Of a stretch of 64,000 nt of DNA, positions 5,886-15,127 are shown one piece after another. Made by a program: the position numbers and the translations under genes. The notes under the pieces were generated by a model. The model was not told the DNA's origin, ran no database searches, and saw only the letters and a program-made list of their open reading frames with translations. Source of the stretch: Prevotella communis (GTDB taxonomy: Bacteria > Bacteroidota > Bacteroidia > Bacteroidales > Bacteroidaceae); assembly GCF_022024115.1 (NCBI RefSeq), contig NZ_CP091792.1, forward strand, positions 1,116,001 through 1,180,000, given 5' to 3'. The stretch's first letter is position 1. Each line of letters begins with the position of its first letter.

Positions 5886-7982
5886 ATGGCTGTTATCAAT
5901 GATCTGATAGATAGAATCAGTGACCCAGAACTGCGTCGTCGTATTAATGACGAGGTGGTACGTTTACAACAACAGAAGAAGTTTGGGCTGGTGTTTGAGG
6001 AACATTTGCCTGAAGCAACTCCCTTATATGATGTCCCCATCAAGGTGAAGTCGTTAGTGGCTCGTAAGGATGGATACTTCAAAGAGTTCTTCCGTGTAAA
6101 GCGTATAGAGGGGAATGTTCTGTTTTGCGAACGGGAGGATGACAGTCATGAACAGGTCGAGTTACAAAAGAATGAAGCTGTAGCTGTTGCGCTTTTTGGA
6201 GAGCCCATCTATCCATACTTAAAGCCAATGGATGCCGTGAAGAATGCGCCTGATAGCGACTTGTGGCATACATTGATAGAGGCCGATAACTATCACGCTC
6301 TGCAACTTTTGGTTTATCTTTATGGTGGTATGGTGGATTGTATCTATGTTGATCCGCCTTATAATACAGGAGCTAAAGACTGGAAATATAACAATGACTA
6401 TGTTGATAGCTCAGACAGTTACCGTCATAGTAAATGGTTGAGCATGATGAAAAAAAGATTGGTTCTTGCCAAGAAGTTGCTCAATCCCCAAAACTCTGTT
6501 CTGATAGTCACAATAGATGAAAAAGAATATCTTAGATTGGGATGCCTGTTGGAGGAATTGTTTCCTGAGGCAAGGATACAGATGGTTAGTAGTGTCATTA
6601 ATCCAGCAGGTGTAAGTCGTGGTGGAGAATTTGCTAGAACAGATGAATATTTGTACATAGTAATGCTTGGAGATGCATCTCCACAGGCGTTACCATTATC
6701 AAATGACTGGAGAGGAAATATAAAAGGAGGATATAAAGACAAACTGCGTTGGAATGGCCTTCAACGTTCAGGTACGGCAGTCTTAAGGACGGACCGCCCC
6801 AAGATGTTTTATCCAATATATTTAAATTCTTCAGGTGATAAGATAATTGAAGTGGGTAGCGATATACCATTGGATGTGGATAGAAAGTCCGTTTCATGCC
6901 CAAAAGGATTAATTCAAATATGGCCAATATTTCCGGATGGGAAAGAAGGTAGATGGCGACTCGGAAGAGAAACATTAATTGACCTAATCGATAAGCACTA
7001 TGTAAAAATAGGAAAACTCAGAGGTGAGAAAACATCCTTAACCTATCTGGCAAAAGGAGAACAACAGAAAGTAGAAAGAGGCGATTTCCCGATTATCGGC
7101 TATGCTGCAGATGGATCTATTATTGTGGACGAGAGTAACTATGAGGCAAAGTTTATTCCAGGAACACAATGGTGGATTAGTTCTCACGATGCGACCCAAC
7201 AGGGGACAAAGCAACTTAATGCAATTATTGGAAAACGTTTTGATTTTCCGAAATCAGTGTATGCAGTTCATGATGTTTTACATTTCTTCGTTGTTAATAA
7301 ACCCAATGCTCTTATCGTAGATTTCTTCGCGGGCTCGGGTACAACATTACAAGCCGTTAACCTGCTGAATGCAGAGGATGGTGGACATCGTCGCTGCATT
7401 ATGGTGACAAACAATGAGGTATCGGAGTTTGAAGCTAAGGCGCTGAGAAAGAAAGGTTACCAACCTGGCGATGAGGAGTGGGAGAAATATGGCATTGCCC
7501 GCTATGTAAACTGGCCTCGAACGGTTTGTAGTATTGAAGGCCACGATATTAACGGACAGCCATTAAAAGGTAATTACTTAGGTAGTGATATACCTATGCA
7601 GGATGGATTCAAGGCCAATGCAAAATACTTTAAGTTAGGTTTCCTTGATAAAAACTCTGTGGCAGCTTATCGTCAATTCCATGAATTGCTGTCACTACTT
7701 TGGATGAAAGCTGGTGCTATTGGCGAATGTCCTACATTAAAAGGCAAGGAAATTCCAGAATTTTTGATTCTGACAGAGAATAAGATGGCTATTCTGACAG
7801 AAGAATGGGCCTATGCTAAGTTTATGGATGAGATGAAGGACCGCCAAGACATTAAAACGGTGTTCTTGGTTGTTGACTCTGAGATTGGCTTCCGTGAGAT
7901 GGCTGCACCATTGAAGTGGGCCAAGACCTATCAATTGTATAAAGACTATTTGGAGAACTTCACTATTAACTACGAGAAATAA
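5886..7982 (+). CDS. mod: Type III restriction-modification methyltransferase (Mod)
   Basis: 698 residues. Beta-class N6-adenine methyltransferase order: DPPYNTG at D156 (motif IV, catalytic) before FFAGSGTT at F480 (motif I, SAM binding). The region between (about 220-450) is the variable target-recognition part. Mod methylates one strand of an asymmetric site and is also required for cleavage by Res. The res gene starts one base after its stop, so they are co-translated. Base composition is clearly more AT-rich than the flanking core genes (many ATA, AGA, AAA codons), suggesting acquisition. I see no simple-sequence repeat in the 5' part that would make it phase variable. The long structured leader may regulate it. 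Confidence 0.92.
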   Translation: MAVINDLIDRISDPELRRRINDEVVRLQQQKKFGLVFEEHLPEATPLYDVPIKVKSLVARKDGYFKEFFRVKRIEGNVLFCEREDDSHEQVELQKNEAVAVALFGEPIYPYLKPMDAVKNAPDSDLWHTLIEADNYHALQLLVYLYGGMVDCIYVDPPYNTGAKDWKYNNDYVDSSDSYRHSKWLSMMKKRLVLAKKLLNPQNSVLIVTIDEKEYLRLGCLLEELFPEARIQMVSSVINPAGVSRGGEFARTDEYLYIVMLGDASPQALPLSNDWRGNIKGGYKDKLRWNGLQRSGTAVLRTDRPKMFYPIYLNSSGDKIIEVGSDIPLDVDRKSVSCPKGLIQIWPIFPDGKEGRWRLGRETLIDLIDKHYVKIGKLRGEKTSLTYLAKGEQQKVERGDFPIIGYAADGSIIVDESNYEAKFIPGTQWWISSHDATQQGTKQLNAIIGKRFDFPKSVYAVHDVLHFFVVNKPNALIVDFFAGSGTTLQAVNLLNAEDGGHRRCIMVTNNEVSEFEAKALRKKGYQPGDEEWEKYGIARYVNWPRTVCSIEGHDINGQPLKGNYLGSDIPMQDGFKANAKYFKLGFLDKNSVAAYRQFHELLSLLWMKAGAIGECPTLKGKEIPEFLILTENKMAILTEEWAYAKFMDEMKDRQDIKTVFLVVDSEIGFREMAAPLKWAKTYQLYKDYLENFTINYEK

Positions 7983-7983
7983 T

Positions 7984-10518
7984 ATGGCTATTGCATCAGA
8001 ACTTTTCCCCTTTCAGATAGAAGCTTTAGATAAACTTCGTTCGTTCTGCAAGAAAGCAAAACGCGACTATGAAGATGATGGTGAGAACACCATTATTACG
8101 CTCGCGGCTCCTACAGGAGCTGGTAAGACTATCATTATGTCGGCTCTGATAGAAAAAATTCTTTGTGGTGATGAAAACAACAAGAGCGAACGTAATTCTA
8201 TCTTCATATGGTTGTCGGACGACCCAGAGTTGAATGAACAATCTATGCACAAGGTGGAGCGTGAGACAAGATTCAAACTGCCGATAAATAGTCTTGAGAT
8301 TATTAGTGATGAGTCTTTTGATAAGGCGGAATTGGAGGATGGCAAGATATACTTTCTGAACATTCAGAAGTTGAGCAAGTCGAGCAACCTAACCAAGAAA
8401 GGAGATGGCAGAGAGCATACCATCTGGCAGACTCTTCAACGAACCATTGAGAACAAAGGTCATCGTTTATATTTTATAATTGATGAAGCGCATCGTGGCA
8501 CTTCAAAGGTCAGCGAAACTAAACAGGCCAATAGCATTATGCAAAAGTTTATCTTTGGCAGTTCTGATGATGGACTAAGCAAGATGCCCATTGTGATTGG
8601 AATGAGTGCTACCGTTGACCGTTTCACAGAACTGATTAAGGATTCTGGATCCACCACGCGTTCTTGGTCTATTGATGCTGAAAAGGTCAAGGATTCTGGA
8701 CTGCTGAAAGACGAAATAGAGATAAGCTATCCTGGTGATAATCAAATGCAACGTGGTATGGCTATTCTGAAATATGCTACCCGTGAATGGATGGAGAAAT
8801 GCCAGCACTGGGAAGACTATTGTAAGAAGGAGCATGAACCAACGGTATATCCTGTAATGGTGATACAGGTAGAGAATGGTACTGGAGGAAAGATTTCTGA
8901 AACTAATCTTGATGAATGTCTGAAGACGGTTGAAGAAGAACTTGGAAGAAGCTTGTATGAGGGCGAAGTGGCTCATTCGTTTGGCGAACCTAAGACAGAA
9001 CTGAATATCAATGGTTTGAAGGTGCCCTATGTGGAACCATCAAGAATCGACGAGAGTCAGAAAGTAAGAATTGTATTCTTCAAGGAGAGTCTTTCTACAG
9101 GTTGGGATTGTCCAAGGGCAGAGACGATGATGTCGTTCAGAACTGCCAACGATTATACATATATCGCTCAGTTGATGGGTCGTATGGTGCGTACACCATT
9201 GCATCGCAGAATTGAAGGTGACGAATCGTTGAATAATGTACATCTGTTTTTGCCAAACTATAATAGTGAGAATGTTCAACGCGTCATTGATGCATTAAGC
9301 AGTAAGGAGGGAGAAGGAATTCCTTCAAATATCAAAAAGAAACCGGTGGGCAATCCTGATGAGCAAGAACTTCATGTGGCAGAGGATAAGAAAGATGTGT
9401 ATGAGTGGTTGAATAATCTGCAGTTGAAGACATATGTATTCAACAGATTTAAGGTGAACAACTACCTAACTTCGTTGTTTAATCTGGCATATCTTGCTGC
9501 TAATACACAAGGCTGCGATCCTGATGCAGCAGTCAGAGTGTCAAAACAGGTATGCAAGATGATTTCTGACTATATTGAGGGTCTGAAAACTGAAGGCATA
9601 TACATTGATAAGGTGCGCGATGTCAAACAGTTTATACTGACAGAAAGCAAAATGGAGTATCTAACTGAGAATAAGTTGAAAGATGCTTCGAACCTTGTAT
9701 TGGAATTGACAGACTATGATATTGAACGTGAATTTGCGAGAGCTGATTCAAGACTAAAGAATGCAGGTCTTCGTTATGTCCGTGATAACTATGATGAAGA
9801 AGACCCCATGAAACCCAAAGTGGAGGTGATTCTATTTGCGCAGTCAGAGGAATGCATGGCTGAACTTGATAAATATGCAAAGAATACGTTCTATCAGTAT
9901 AAGCATGACTATAGAAAGTATCTGTCGAAATATAGCGAAAGTGTTAAGAGTAAATACGATAAATACACTCGTGAAGGAGAATGTGTGAGTGACCACTCTT
10001 GGATGTTACCATGTACTATTTATTTGCCTAAGGGTGAAGAGCAATGGGAAGAGCGTAATCATCTATTTGTAGATAGTGAAGGAAAGGCATTCTTTTCATT
10101 GAATGGTTGGGAAAGGGATGTTATCATTGAGGCAAAAAAGGATCCCAACTTTGTATGCTGGTTACGAAACCAACATATGAAACACTGGGCATTATGTCTT
10201 ACTTATTCAATGAGTGAAAAGAATCATCCTTTCTATCCAGATTTCATCATTGTTAGGAGAGATGGTCAAGGTGGCTATCTACTTGATATTGTCGAACCTC
10301 ATAAGAAGGATGAGGACAATGTTCCCAAGGCAAAAGCTATGGCTAAATATGCAGAAGAAGCAGATGGTGACGTTGAGCGATTTGAAATGACTAGAATGTA
10401 TGGAGACAAGATGCTTAGGCTTGACTTTGCTAACCCTGCTATTAGCCATCACTTAAGCGATGCTACAAAATATGATGACGACTATCTGGATGAATTGTTC
10501 AGAAAAATAAATCAATAG
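7984..10518 (+). CDS. res: Type III restriction enzyme helicase/endonuclease (Res)
   Basis: 844 residues. SF2 helicase: Walker A PTGAGKT with K48, DEAH box at 167-170, a GMSATVDRF motif III and QLMGRMVRTP motif VI. The C-terminal domain carries a PD-(D/E)xK-like nuclease region: YPD753F ... D768-I-V-E771-P-H-K774. Res translocates or diffuses on DNA after Mod recognition and cuts ~25-27 bp away, in known type III enzymes. The lysine spacing of the nuclease motif is not canonical, so nuclease activity is probable but not certain. It follows mod by one base and shares its low GC. Alternative: a related DEAD/DEAH helicase-nuclease of a similar two-gene system. Confidence 0.9.
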   Translation: MAIASELFPFQIEALDKLRSFCKKAKRDYEDDGENTIITLAAPTGAGKTIIMSALIEKILCGDENNKSERNSIFIWLSDDPELNEQSMHKVERETRFKLPINSLEIISDESFDKAELEDGKIYFLNIQKLSKSSNLTKKGDGREHTIWQTLQRTIENKGHRLYFIIDEAHRGTSKVSETKQANSIMQKFIFGSSDDGLSKMPIVIGMSATVDRFTELIKDSGSTTRSWSIDAEKVKDSGLLKDEIEISYPGDNQMQRGMAILKYATREWMEKCQHWEDYCKKEHEPTVYPVMVIQVENGTGGKISETNLDECLKTVEEELGRSLYEGEVAHSFGEPKTELNINGLKVPYVEPSRIDESQKVRIVFFKESLSTGWDCPRAETMMSFRTANDYTYIAQLMGRMVRTPLHRRIEGDESLNNVHLFLPNYNSENVQRVIDALSSKEGEGIPSNIKKKPVGNPDEQELHVAEDKKDVYEWLNNLQLKTYVFNRFKVNNYLTSLFNLAYLAANTQGCDPDAAVRVSKQVCKMISDYIEGLKTEGIYIDKVRDVKQFILTESKMEYLTENKLKDASNLVLELTDYDIEREFARADSRLKNAGLRYVRDNYDEEDPMKPKVEVILFAQSEECMAELDKYAKNTFYQYKHDYRKYLSKYSESVKSKYDKYTREGECVSDHSWMLPCTIYLPKGEEQWEERNHLFVDSEGKAFFSLNGWERDVIIEAKKDPNFVCWLRNQHMKHWALCLTYSMSEKNHPFYPDFIIVRRDGQGGYLLDIVEPHKKDEDNVPKAKAMAKYAEEADGDVERFEMTRMYGDKMLRLDFANPAISHHLSDATKYDDDYLDELFRKINQ

Positions 10519-10808
10519 AAAAAAGAGGACATCAGAAGAATGTCGCAGGGGCTGGTTCCTGCCATCCATTTTTATGAAGATAGTCTTAGGAGGACATCAG
10601 GGACAGACGAGTGTCTTGCTTCTGAATCATTACCTTATGGGTAAGGAAGAGTCGAGATGCCAGTCCCCTGGCATCTTGCTAAAGAATTATTTGGTTATGT
10701 TAGTTTTTATGGTTATCTTTGCATTACATATATATCACCCGGTGAGGCGTTATTCCGGAGGCAATATGTAATTATCTTAAATCCAACACATTATAACAAA
10801 ATAGACAA
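10519..10808 (+). other. Intergenic region of tandem hairpins after res
   Basis: Contains GGACATCAG twice (10528 and 10592 regions), a GACAT/ATGTC hairpin (10528-10544), GCAGG/CCTGC (10545-10562), CCTTA/TAAGG (10633-10645) and the strong AGATGCCAG/CTGGCATCT hairpin (10655-10676). The last lacks a clean U-run, so it is at best a weak terminator for mod-res. A -7 box TATCTTTG at 10714-10721 then serves the next gene. Short frames here are not convincing. Confidence 0.5.
10714..10721 (+). promoter_or_regulatory. -7 box for small membrane protein gene
   Basis: TATCTTTG, 88 bases upstream of the start codon at 10809. The leader contains CACCCGGTG and a TTCCGGAGG segment that could form local structure. 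Confidence 0.55.
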
Positions 10809-11072
10809 ATGAAATCAATCAGACAATTATTCGAGAATGTAAGGCAATGGTTGCGGTCGCTCTCCTTCAGGACTGGAGTTATCGTATTGATGAGTTGCAT
10901 ACCGTTTTATATTTTATCCTTCGCCCAGATGGTGCTACCTATAAGCGCTGCAGCAAAAGGTATTCTTTGGACGGTACTCTTCGGACTGGCAAAGACCTGT
11001 CAGTATGGAGGCCTGACAATACTCGGCGTGGAAGGATACAAGCGATTCAAGAACATGCTTAAACGTAATTGA
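10809..11072 (+). CDS. Small membrane protein, unknown function
   Basis: 87 residues with two predicted transmembrane helices (about 22-43 and 50-72) and basic ends (RNVRQWLR at the start side, KRFKNMLKRN at the end). Both termini probably face the cytoplasm. I do not recognise a named family, though small two-helix proteins like this are common in Bacteroidales. It has its own promoter at 10714-10721 and a strong terminator at 11117-11157, so it is monocistronic. A second frame over part of the same DNA (10847-11062) is rejected because it lacks membrane logic and starts inside the gene. Confidence 0.7.
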   Translation: MKSIRQLFENVRQWLRSLSFRTGVIVLMSCIPFYILSFAQMVLPISAAAKGILWTVLFGLAKTCQYGGLTILGVEGYKRFKNMLKRN

Positions 11073-11116
11073 CCCCGTAGCTCAGGTTCCCTATACATCT
11101 ATTTATAAACTCATAA

Positions 11117-11157
11117 AAAATGGGAACCTCGGGGGCTACTCCCGAGATTCCCATTTT
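11117..11157. terminator. Bidirectional intrinsic terminator
   Basis: AAAATGGGA (11117-11125) pairs with TCCCATTTT (11149-11157), with an inner TCGGG/CCCGA stem. T-run or A-run on each side allows use by the convergent genes ending at 11072 and 11177. Confidence 0.85.
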
Positions 11158-11176
11158 ATGATATAAGAGAGAGGGT

Positions 11177-12139
11177 TTATTTCTTCGTGCGAACAGCATC
11201 GAGGAAGTTGGTCATCTTCTTCAGGTTCTCGGCAGAGTACATGCCCATGCCGTGACCGCCTTCAGGTTCCAGGGTGATGTCGGTCTTGACGCCCAGAGCC
11301 TTCAGGGCATCGTAGAGCTTCTTGCCCTGACAGCAAGGCACCACATTGTCCTTCATGCCATGGAATACGATGAGGGGAACATCGTTCTTGTCGATATATG
11401 GCAGGAAGCTGACAGAGAGGTATTTGTCGGGATCTACGTCCTTCTTGCTGTTTACAAGGGCATCCTCGGGACTGGAGGGGCCGAACGACATGTGTTCACC
11501 GCACTCCATATCGGTCACGTCGACAGGGCCGGACCAGTCGCAGGCGGCATTCACCAGGCTGCTCTGCTCGGTATACTGACCAACGGTACCCTCGATATTC
11601 AGTTGCTCCTTGCCCACCTTGGTCTGTCCTACGCCATTGGTGACGGCACAGAGGGTGGCCAGGTGACCACCTGAGGAGAAGCCTGAGGTGGCGATGAACG
11701 AGGTGTCGAACTTATAGGTCTTGGCCTCGCCGCGGATGAAGCGCACCACGGCCTTGATATCATTGATCTGGGCAGGCCACTTGGCATCGGCGCTGGAACG
11801 GTGGTTAGGACAAACCACGGCATAGCCGGCATCGAGGAGCGACTTCACGATGGTGCCAATATCGGCAGCACCCTTACTGTTGTTTGAGAACCACGCACTG
11901 CCGTAGATATGTACTACGACGGGATAGGCTGCCTTCTCCTGCTTGGGCAGGTAGATGTCGCAGGTGTGGAATGCCTGGCCGTCGCCGGCATAGTTCACAT
12001 CCTTCCACTGCTGTGAGGTTTCAATACTTGCCTGCTGCTGGAAGCCGCCGAAACCGCCGGCTGGCTGGGCCATCAATGATGATGTGCCGAGCAATGCTAC
12101 GCAGCACACCATCGTCTTCAGATAATTTTTCTTCATCAT
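11177..12139 (-). CDS. Secreted alpha/beta-hydrolase (carbohydrate-esterase/lipase-like)
   Basis: 320 residues. An N-terminal signal peptide (MMKKNYLKTMVCCVALLG...SLMAQ) directs export. The fold is alpha/beta-hydrolase of the BD-FAE/HSL type: an oxyanion-hole HIYGSAWF segment, nucleophile elbow GFSSGGH, an Asp in FHGMKDNVVP and a His in GGHGMGM. Such enzymes deacetylate or de-feruloylate plant polysaccharides, or hydrolyse small esters; the exact substrate is not readable. No glycan-utilisation genes flank it directly, but a GH43/GH2 pair lies 7 kb away. The unusual HIYG in place of HGGG is worth noting. Gene is separated from the next upstream gene by 60 bases. Confidence 0.85.
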   Translation of the reverse strand: MMKKNYLKTMVCCVALLGTSSLMAQPAGGFGGFQQQASIETSQQWKDVNYAGDGQAFHTCDIYLPKQEKAAYPVVVHIYGSAWFSNNSKGAADIGTIVKSLLDAGYAVVCPNHRSSADAKWPAQINDIKAVVRFIRGEAKTYKFDTSFIATSGFSSGGHLATLCAVTNGVGQTKVGKEQLNIEGTVGQYTEQSSLVNAACDWSGPVDVTDMECGEHMSFGPSSPEDALVNSKKDVDPDKYLSVSFLPYIDKNDVPLIVFHGMKDNVVPCCQGKKLYDALKALGVKTDITLEPEGGHGMGMYSAENLKKMTNFLDAVRTKK

Positions 12140-12199
12140 TTTTTTTTGTTAGACTTTTAATGTATTTGGTTGGGTAAATTGATAACTTTGCTCACAGGG

Positions 12200-12838
12200 C
12201 TACTTCAGGTACAACATGATGATGTCCACGATCTCGTCCTCGGTCTTGCCGTCGGCCTTGATCACGATGTCGTAGTTGCGGGTGTCGTAGCGTGAGGTGC
12301 CGGTATGTTTCCTGACATAGTTCTCGCGCATCAGGTCCACCTCCTTGATGACCTTGAGTGCCTCTTTCTCGCTGATGCCCTGCTTGCGCATCACACGCTC
12401 CAGACGGAAGGGCTGGGAAGCCTGGATGAGGATACTGACGTGGTTGGGGTGGTTGCGGAAGATATGGAAACCACTACGACCGGCAATGACGCACGACTCC
12501 TCGTGGCTGATGCCCTTGAGTATCTCGGTCTCAGCCTCGAAAATCTGGTCGGTATCCAGCAGTTCGGGTTCGCTGCCTTTCTCGGGGATATAGTAGTTGG
12601 AGTGCATGCTGGGACTCACAAACATGATGCGCTTGATGTCGGCCCACCAACCTTGTTTCTGACCCTTCAGCTTTTCAATCTCTTCTACAGTAAGGTGGTA
12701 TTGCTCCATCAACCCTTTGATGACCGCCTTATCATAGAATTCCACACCCAGTCGCTCGGCAAGTTTACGACCTACGGTACGACCTCCGCTTCCTAGTTCA
12801 CGGTTGATCGTGATGACAAATTTCACGTTTTTATTCAT
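12200..12838 (-). CDS. Cytidylate kinase-like family protein
   Basis: 212 residues from the ATG at 12838. The family start FVITINRELGSGGRTVGRKLAERLG is a P-loop kinase signature of the cytidylate kinase-like (Cmk2) family, distinct from housekeeping Cmk. The C-terminus RYDTRNYDIVIKADGKTEDEIVDIIMLYL is typical. It presumably phosphorylates CMP or a related nucleotide, but the family's true substrate is not established. An in-frame ATG at 12895 would add 19 unrelated residues; with the promoter at 12924-12931 either is possible on transcript grounds, and I prefer 12838 because it matches the family start. Confidence 0.82.
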   Translation of the reverse strand: MNKNVKFVITINRELGSGGRTVGRKLAERLGVEFYDKAVIKGLMEQYHLTVEEIEKLKGQKQGWWADIKRIMFVSPSMHSNYYIPEKGSEPELLDTDQIFEAETEILKGISHEESCVIAGRSGFHIFRNHPNHVSILIQASQPFRLERVMRKQGISEKEALKVIKEVDLMRENYVRKHTGTSRYDTRNYDIVIKADGKTEDEIVDIIMLYLK

Positions 12839-12923
12839 AATGGTTTTATTTTGATTAAAGATTATTTTCTTGTAATGGTCTCCTAATTCCTTCATGGGGT
12901 GTTAGTATTATTTTTTTCACTGA

Positions 12924-13001
12924 CAAAGGTAAGAATATTTTCCGTAGCGTCCAAATTATTCGGGAGAAAAGCGCAAAATATTTTTTTTTTGATTACCTTT
13001 G
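12924..13001. promoter_or_regulatory. Divergent promoters of cmk-like gene and topB
   Basis: TACCTTTG on the minus strand at 12924-12931 and TACCTTTG on the plus strand at 12994-13001. The plus box lies after the first possible ATG region and fixes the topB start at 13021. Confidence 0.7.
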
Positions 13002-13020
13002 CATGCAAATTAAGAGAAAC

Positions 13021-15099
13021 ATGATTGTTTGTATAGCAGAGAAACCCAGCGTGGCGAAAGATATAGCACGTATCATCGGTGCTAACAGTAGTCACGACGG
13101 ATATATGGAAGGCAACGGCTATCAGGTGACGTGGACATTCGGTCATCTGTGTGAGCTGAAGATGCCCGAGGACTATACGCCCGTGTGGAAGGCGTGGAGT
13201 CTGTCGGCACTACCCATGATTCCGCCTAAGTTCGGCATCCGCCTGAAGGACGATGCAGGCATCAAGAAGCAGTTTGCCATCATCGAGAGCCTGATGCAGA
13301 AGGCCGACGGCATCATCAACTGCGGTGACGCCGGACAGGAGGGTGAACTGATTCAGCGATGGGTGATGCAGAAAGCGCAGGCCAAGTGTCCGGTGCAGCG
13401 CCTGTGGATATCGTCGATGACCGACGAAGCCATCCGCGAGGGTTTCGCCACGCTGAAAGACCAGAACGAATATCAGTCGCTCTACCTGGCTGGACTGTCG
13501 AGGGCTGTGGGCGACTGGCTCCTTGGTATAAACTGTACGCGCCTGTATACCATTAAATATGGACAGAATAGGCAGGTGCTCTCCATCGGTCGTGTGCAGA
13601 CGCCCACGCTGGCGCTGATCGTGAACCGTCAGAAGGAGATAGACAACTTCAAGCCGGAGCCCTACTGGGTGCTGGCCACCGTATATCGTGACACAACGTT
13701 CACGGCCACATCGGGTAAGTTCACGTCGAAGGAGGAGGGTGAGAAGGCCTTTGCCACCATCGAGGGAAAGCCATTCACGGTGACGAAGGTGGAGAAGAAA
13801 AACGGTAAGGAGACGCCGCCAAGCCTGTATGACCTGACCTCGCTGCAGGTGGACTGCAACAAGAAATTCGGGTTCTCGGCTGAGATGACGCTGAACATTA
13901 TCCAGCAGCTCTACGAACAGAAACTGACCACCTATCCGCGTGTGGATACCACCTTCCTGCCGGATGATGTGTATGCTAAATGTCCGCAGACAATGAACGG
14001 ACTGTTCCAAGTGAAGTTTGCCGGACAATCAGTTTATGCTGATTTGGTTAAAGCGTTGGGTGGTAAGCCGTTACAGAAGTCAAAGAAGGTGTTTGACTCG
14101 TCGAAAGTGACCGACCACCACGCCATTATCCCCACGGGAATCGTGCCCCAGAACCTGACGGATGTACAGCGTAAGGTGTACGACCTGATAGCCCGCCGTT
14201 TCATCTCGGTGTTCTATCCCGACTGTAAGTTTGCACAGACCACGGTACTGGGAGATGTGGACGGTGTGGAGTTCAAGGTGACCGGTCGTACCATCATTGA
14301 TCCGGGATGGCGTGCCGTGTATGCAAAGGACGCTCAGACGGATGATGACGAGAAGAAGCCGGAGGAGGAAGAGCGCACGTTGCCTGCCTTCGTGAAAGGC
14401 GAGAGTGGGGAACATACGCCTACGCTGACGGAGAAGATGACCACGCCGCCAAAGTACTATACGGAGGCCACGCTGTTGCGTGCGATGGAGACGGCCGGTA
14501 AGCTGGTGGAGGATGAGGAACTGCGCAGGGCGATGAAGGAGAACGGTATCGGCCGTCCGTCAACGCGTGCTGCCATCATCGAGACGCTGTTCAAGCGCCA
14601 TTATATCCGCAAGGAACGCAAGAACCTGTTGGCCACGCCTACGGGTATAGAACTGATAGACTTGATTCGTGAGGAGCTCCTGAAGAGTGCCGAACTGACG
14701 GGTATCTGGGAGAAGAAACTTCGCGACATAGAGGCGAAGAAATACGATCCGATGCAGTTTATCGATGAACTGAAGCAGCAGGTCACGGAAATTGTCCGCG
14801 AGGTGATTGGCGACACCACCAACCGTCGTGTCACCGTGACCACCGAAGAAGACCTGAAGGTCAAGAAGAAGCGCGCAACAAAATCCACTGCTCCCAAGTC
14901 TAACAACTCCCCTCTCTCACAGAGAGGGGCTGGGGGTGAGTCTGCAGGGGGTGAGTCTGCTGGGGGTGAGTCCGGTGATTCTTTGGCTGGCCAACCTTGC
15001 CCTGTTTGCGGCCAAGGCACCATTATCAAGGGCAAAACGGCCTATGGCTGTTCGCGCTGGAAGGAAGGATGCACTTTCCGCAAACCTTTTGAGCAATAA
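13021..15099 (+). CDS. topB: DNA topoisomerase III
   Basis: 692 residues from the ATG at 13021 (MIVCIAEKPSVAKDIA), the family's normal start; an upstream ATG at 13003 lies before the expected transcription start. Type IA topoisomerase: Toprim region at the N-terminus with GDAGQEGELI, and active-site Tyr305 in LTTYPRVDT. It relaxes negative supercoils and decatenates DNA by single-strand passage. The C-terminus carries a four-cysteine zinc finger (CPVCG...GCSRWKEGC). Between residues 629 and 651 it contains a low-complexity SPLSQRGAGGES AGGES AGGES tract encoded by a palindromic repeat (14907-14974), which looks like a repeat insertion in the linker before the zinc finger. Confidence 0.95.
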   Translation: MIVCIAEKPSVAKDIARIIGANSSHDGYMEGNGYQVTWTFGHLCELKMPEDYTPVWKAWSLSALPMIPPKFGIRLKDDAGIKKQFAIIESLMQKADGIINCGDAGQEGELIQRWVMQKAQAKCPVQRLWISSMTDEAIREGFATLKDQNEYQSLYLAGLSRAVGDWLLGINCTRLYTIKYGQNRQVLSIGRVQTPTLALIVNRQKEIDNFKPEPYWVLATVYRDTTFTATSGKFTSKEEGEKAFATIEGKPFTVTKVEKKNGKETPPSLYDLTSLQVDCNKKFGFSAEMTLNIIQQLYEQKLTTYPRVDTTFLPDDVYAKCPQTMNGLFQVKFAGQSVYADLVKALGGKPLQKSKKVFDSSKVTDHHAIIPTGIVPQNLTDVQRKVYDLIARRFISVFYPDCKFAQTTVLGDVDGVEFKVTGRTIIDPGWRAVYAKDAQTDDDEKKPEEEERTLPAFVKGESGEHTPTLTEKMTTPPKYYTEATLLRAMETAGKLVEDEELRRAMKENGIGRPSTRAAIIETLFKRHYIRKERKNLLATPTGIELIDLIREELLKSAELTGIWEKKLRDIEAKKYDPMQFIDELKQQVTEIVREVIGDTTNRRVTVTTEEDLKVKKKRATKSTAPKSNNSPLSQRGAGGESAGGESAGGESGDSLAGQPCPVCGQGTIIKGKTAYGCSRWKEGCTFRKPFEQ
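14907..14974 (+). repeat. Palindromic repeat with 3x15-bp tail inside topB
   Basis: CCCCTCTCT (14909-14917) pairs with AGAGAGGGG (14921-14929). The tail CTGGGGGTGAGTCTG then occurs three times in tandem (14930-14974) and is read as AGGES x3. The hairpin plus GGGGGTGAGTC tail is the same family as the repeats at 17625-17725 and 24850-24950. Confidence 0.85.
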
Positions 15100-15127
15100 A
15101 ACGGAGAAGTTTGCGTTATAATAGGGT

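Noticed and set aside
5886..6100. Possible phase-variable repeat tract in mod
   Set aside because: No tandem simple repeat was seen in the 5' coding part.
10574..10771. 65-codon frame between res and the small membrane protein
   Set aside because: Lies over hairpins, spans a promoter and has no recognisable features.
12839..12895. Longer N-terminus for the cytidylate kinase-like gene
   Set aside because: The extra residues do not resemble the family start; kept as a possible alternative only.
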